Assembly: GCA_036874045.1 (NCBI GenBank)
Contig: CM072336.1
Coordinates: forward strand, 24,193,501-24,257,500
Direction: 5' to 3'
From: Cymodocea nodosa
Taxonomy: Eukaryota; Streptophyta; Magnoliopsida; Alismatales; Cymodoceaceae
DNA: 64,000 nucleotides
Shown here: positions 60,813 to 64,000 of the stretch, in pieces
Numbering within the stretch: the stretch's first letter is position 1
Layout of the letters: every line of letters starts with the position of its first letter
Made by a program: the position numbers and the translations under genes
Notes under the pieces: generated by a model
Databases searched by the model: none
Told to the model about the DNA's origin: nothing
What the model saw: only the letters and a program-made list of their open reading frames with translations

Positions 60813-61255
60813 TCATCCTTCCTTCGGATCCTGCTCTTCGGCGGAAGAACCCAAACCCCTGGAAATCACCTCCGGCACGACGAAGTTCGCAACCCAGTAA
60901 ACGGAGAAGAGCAGAGCCCTGCAGAAACGCAAACGCCAACAAAAACTGAATCGTGGGTACCATCTTCTTCTTTTCAGATAATATTCATCACCGCATACCC
61001 CATGAGGAAGAACACGGAGTAGTCGCCGGAATCCGACGGGCTGACGTTAGCGACGTCGACGATGGCAGAAGGGGCAATGCCGTCGGCGGCTGCTGGTGGT
61101 GGTGGTGGGGAAAGGGCGGGCAGAATCCGGTGGTAGGCGCAAGCAAGCAATTGGGTCTTTCTTAGCAGTAGTGGTGGAGCAAGACCATGTTGCTTGTATG
61201 GAGTTGAAGATGTCTTCGGATGTGAGCAGATCCAGGGATTGGCCATGGCCGCCAT
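60813..61255 (-). CDS. small probable plastid single-pass membrane protein
   Basis: Two exons, 61255-60999 and 60918-60813. They join in phase (Gly codon split GG|G) at a GTATGC donor and TGCAG acceptor to give 120 aa. The N-terminal half (MAAMANPWICSHPK, then Ser/Pro/Arg-rich) looks like a chloroplast transit peptide. The mature part has VANVSPSDSGDYSVFF, then a hydrophobic segment crossing the splice junction (FFLMGALLFSVYWVANFVV), then PEVISRGLGSS and a short acidic tail. I recall similar small thylakoid-type plant proteins without a firm name. An in-frame ATG at 61312 would add 19 residues. Without splicing, exon 1 runs into a stop in the intron. Confidence 0.7.
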
Positions 61256-62111
61256 GGTGGTTGTGTTCGTGAACTGTGAAGCTTCTGCTTTGGTTTCAGA
61301 TATCACCATCACATTTGCAAGTAGATAAGGATTTTTTGGCCACCAGTTCCTGAAGCGCTTTCCAAACCAGAATCTAAGAATCTACAAAGCAGATTTTCTT
61401 TACCTAAGTAACGTACGAATCGAAGAAAATCCAAAATTGTGGGAGATACATGGAACGAAGATATTTTGTTATTTTTTTATAATGACAGTGATTTTTATGT
61501 TTATTAAAATTTAAATTTTAGTATCATTATTTTAGTTAATGAAATTATTGTAATTGGTTAAAACATTTTGTTCGCTCTAATTATAAAAAATGAGTAATCA
61601 TTATGTTGGTACCAGAACTTTATCACTTAATTGTCTATGAACTTTGAAATAAATCACTTTACTATCTGAATTTTATTTTTAAATTTTATCTGACTAAATT
61701 ATGTTGATATACATCATCTACGACCGGAATGAAAGATACATATGATCTAAATTTACGTTATTTCCATATAAAGAACATATGTGACATGAATGTGTCGAAA
61801 AACATAAATATTACAAAACTAAAGTTAGAATATTAAAGTAATTTATTTTAAAGTTTAAAATTAATAAATGATTATTTAAGTGCAATTCAAACTAATCAGT
61901 ATAATAATTTACCAAAAAAGAAAACCGTAGAAACTCGTAATGTAAGTTATGATTTAGATAATTAACTTAAAATCTATCAATGATAAAAATTACATTAAAA
62001 ATAAATAAATATCTTTTTTATGTATTTTAAATATAATATTTATTATATTTAAAATTTAAATTAACATAAATCCCAAGATCAACGAGTACAAGATACATTG
62101 AACTCAATTAC
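61256..62111. other. AT-rich intergenic DNA upstream of the small plastid protein gene
   Basis: Promoter region of the minus-strand small gene near 61.3-61.4 kb, then about 650 bp of strongly AT-rich DNA without a gene. Confidence 0.6.
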
Positions 62112-62381
62112 TTATCGAAAGAAATTTCTCGGATCTTCTTTGCTGTGAAAAGCCGTGGAGAAGAAAGTCACCACTGTTCTGTGGTTCAAGTACAGCCACA
62201 AAACTCCCGTTGCCTTCTCAATTTCACTCTCCTCCCCCTCCGCCACCTCCTCCTCCTCCTCTTCCTCCCGCTCCCATTTCATATATTCTTCTGTTTCACT
62301 CCTCTCTTCTCCAAGTGGTCCCAGACACCAGTATTGGTAGTCTTCTTCTTCAATAAATTTCAGTCGTCCAAGGTGAGGCAT
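62112..62381 (+). other. pyrimidine-rich island, possible leader of a plus-strand gene
   Basis: Less AT-rich and CT-rich on the plus strand, with a (CTC)n stretch, typical of plant 5' leaders. The plus strand has open frames but no ATG. The minus strand has an 89-residue frame from 62381 dominated by Glu and Arg codons that mirrors the CT bias. I favour a leader of the gene that includes the exon at 63814. Confidence 0.35.
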
Positions 62382-63813
62382 GATCCTGAAGCGTGGCTTC
62401 CGAGATGGGTTCTGTTCTGTTCATCTTATAAACGAAGTTTTACTTCACGATTATGCCATTGATTACTGCGTGCAAATGTGCGAGAATCTTGTTTTTGTCC
62501 CACCCAAAAAAGGGAAGACCTTTCCCTTTTATGGTTTCGTTCATTTTGTATTGTTGATGATTCTTGTTATGCCAATGAGAATCTCAGAGTGCATGCAACT
62601 TAGGATTCATAATTAATTCGTGCTTCATGATTTTCTTACCGTCATCAGCAAAACAAATCTACCCTTTTTATGATCACTGATGACTGTGATTTTACCAGTC
62701 AGGAGGTGTCAAATGTCCCGGCAATTTGTGATTGCTTTTAGAAGTGCTCCTGCGTATTACCTTGCTCTTCGTCTTCTAGAATCATTTTAGGATTGAAATG
62801 GGAAGCATGAAAGTCGATGAACAAACACAAAATTTCTCTTTTGGCACCCATTGCAGACATCACCTCAGGTGTTTTCTACTTCTCCGGAACATCCCAAAAG
62901 CTTTTAGAATGACCCTCTTGTCTATGAAGACAAATTGGCGGGGAAAATTGAGCACAAGCATTAAAACCTTTTATACTAACTGTTTATGTTGTTTCAAACC
63001 CGTCAACTTCTATGCATTGTGTGAGACTAGAATTGTCTTTTTTTCGATGATGGTAATGTTTTTTGTGTTCTCTGGGGTTCGAACCCCAGAGGAGTACCAG
63101 AATTGTTTTTACCACAATCCACTCTTATCCGATCATTTTGGATGCCAGGAAGGCAGTAATGGCAGTCTTAGGCAATGCCATATTTATCTTCCAACGTATC
63201 CTTCTGTTGGGTGTGTATTTTGTCATCTACAAATTTATTTCTTTCTGGAGTGATTTTGTAGAACCTATAATTAGTTATATTATTATCTCATGCATTGCAT
63301 TCATTTTTTTTGTTATTAACCTAAAAAAATTGTTTAGATTTTCCTGCTGATCCTTATAACTTATTTTCTCACTTTCAAAGCTGAGAACTTGCACTTTGAT
63401 GTTTTCTGTAGGAAATAACTTCCTGTTTTTTCTTTAAAGGTAACCATGCGAGTGTTACATGATCCGAAGATCTTCAGCATGTGCTGGCAGGCTTCAGATA
63501 TGTTTCCAAACTCCAGTCCATGCAGCATTTCACATGGTACCCTTATTTCGCATCCCGTACCTTCTTTGAGACAGAATAAATGCCTCCTGCAACATTTATC
63601 ATGTTCTTGGAGATCACCCATAGGATTTGGTTGTGATCGTTTATGGATCAGCATGAGACAAAGAGAGTCAAGGAAGTCACTTGTAAGAACCAAGATCAGT
63701 TACCACTATGGACTTTTAGTTTTCTTAAATTATTCTTGGGTTACTGTACTTTTGATGCAACAATTTGCTCATTTATTCCTTCTTTTTATGTAATCTCAAT
63801 TTTGTGGTCGTAG
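62382..63813. other. unresolved region, perhaps introns and exons of the last gene
   Basis: Several short open frames (for example around 62.80-63.25 and 63.47-63.57 kb) have coding-like composition, including one reading LAGFRYVSKLQSM on the plus strand near 63490. I cannot link them by phase to the exon at 63814. A perfect 22-bp palindrome sits at 63070-63091. Confidence 0.35.
63070..63091. repeat. perfect 22-bp GC-rich palindrome
   Basis: CTCTGGGGTTC and its exact reverse complement, centred on TTCGAA. It resembles a tRNA T-arm in the centre, but no tRNA body surrounds it. Confidence 0.85.
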
Positions 63814-63924
63814 CATATTCATGCATCATCTGATGAGGACTATCGCTCATCCCAAAACATAGCTACCAGCTTGTATAGGCGATATAGGAACTTTCTAGAT
63901 CGAGGAGGCAATGACAATTTGAAA
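63814..63924 (+). CDS. internal exon of an unidentified plant gene running off the window
   Basis: A 37-codon phase-0 exon bordered by a TAG acceptor and a GTAATC donor; the other two frames have stops. It encodes HIHASSDEDYRSSQNIATSL followed by YRRYRNFLDRGGNDNLK. This looks like a conserved helical segment of a plant, possibly plastid, protein that I recall only vaguely, so no name is given. Upstream exons are not resolved and the gene continues past the right edge. Confidence 0.5.
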
Positions 63925-64000
63925 GTAATCTCTATCAACCAATGCTCTGATATTTATGTATGAACAGAATCAATTCCTATAGTTACCTTTTTTCTTTTTT
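63925..64000. other. intron start at the window edge
   Basis: AT-rich sequence following the donor at 63925, presumed intron of the last gene. Confidence 0.4.

Noticed and set aside
62112-62381. Glu-rich 89-residue protein on the minus strand
   Set aside because: Its composition is explained by the CT-rich plus strand; no homologous family is evident and a leader of a plus-strand gene is more likely.
63061-63100. tRNA gene
   Set aside because: The palindrome resembles a T-arm, but no acceptor, D or anticodon arms can be drawn around it.

Overview
The window is nuclear DNA from a flowering plant, most likely a monocot. Evidence: spliced genes with GT-AG introns and long introns, very AT-rich intergenic DNA, GC-rich first exons that fade to AT-rich later exons (clear in the ATAD3 and RCL1 genes), plant-specific families (R2R3-MYB, UGT71-like glycosyltransferases), and copia, hAT-like and LINE remnants. 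I could not fix the genus.

Left part (1-22.3 kb): a single-copy gene row. An R2R3-MYB transcription factor (5.5-6.5 kb, +) carries a perfect 259-bp tandem duplication of its 3' end. It is followed by an eight-exon ATAD3 mitochondrial AAA+ ATPase (11.0-17.1 kb, +), convergent with a six-exon RCL1 18S-rRNA processing factor (18.8-22.2 kb, -), whose upstream region has telo-box and site II motifs typical of ribosome-biogenesis genes.

Middle part (23.6-49.5 kb): a rearranged, repeat-rich block. Three two-exon UGT71-like genes (A on -, B and C on +) all look intact, and all carry Leu where the donor-binding PSPG box normally starts with Trp. A and B form a 2.7-kb inverted repeat around about 7 kb of unique DNA that holds an SDHAF1-like LYR gene. 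A is a mosaic: its exon 1 matches C, while its promoter, exon 2 and 3' flank match B. B and C belong to a direct duplication of about 5-6 kb that also copied the first four exons of a BUB1 kinase gene. The BUB1 fragment at 40.0-40.8 kb lost its promoter, and a hAT-like element with an 8-bp target duplication sits just before its ATG. The parent BUB1 (47.2-56.3 kb, 14 exons, 529 aa) is intact. Decayed copia sequence lies between the blocks and in BUB1 intron 4; L1-like and RTE-like LINE pieces lie in intron 6.

Right part (57.3-64.0 kb): a TDP2-type 5'-tyrosyl-DNA phosphodiesterase with two RanBP2 zinc fingers (-), convergent with BUB1; a small two-exon gene for a probable plastid single-pass membrane protein (-), which only appears after splicing; and one well-supported exon of an unidentified + strand gene that runs off the window.

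All exon joins were placed by eye using GT-AG borders, reading phase and recalled family sequence. No new multi-gene system was seen. The most notable novelty is the structure of the UGT/BUB1 duplication block.
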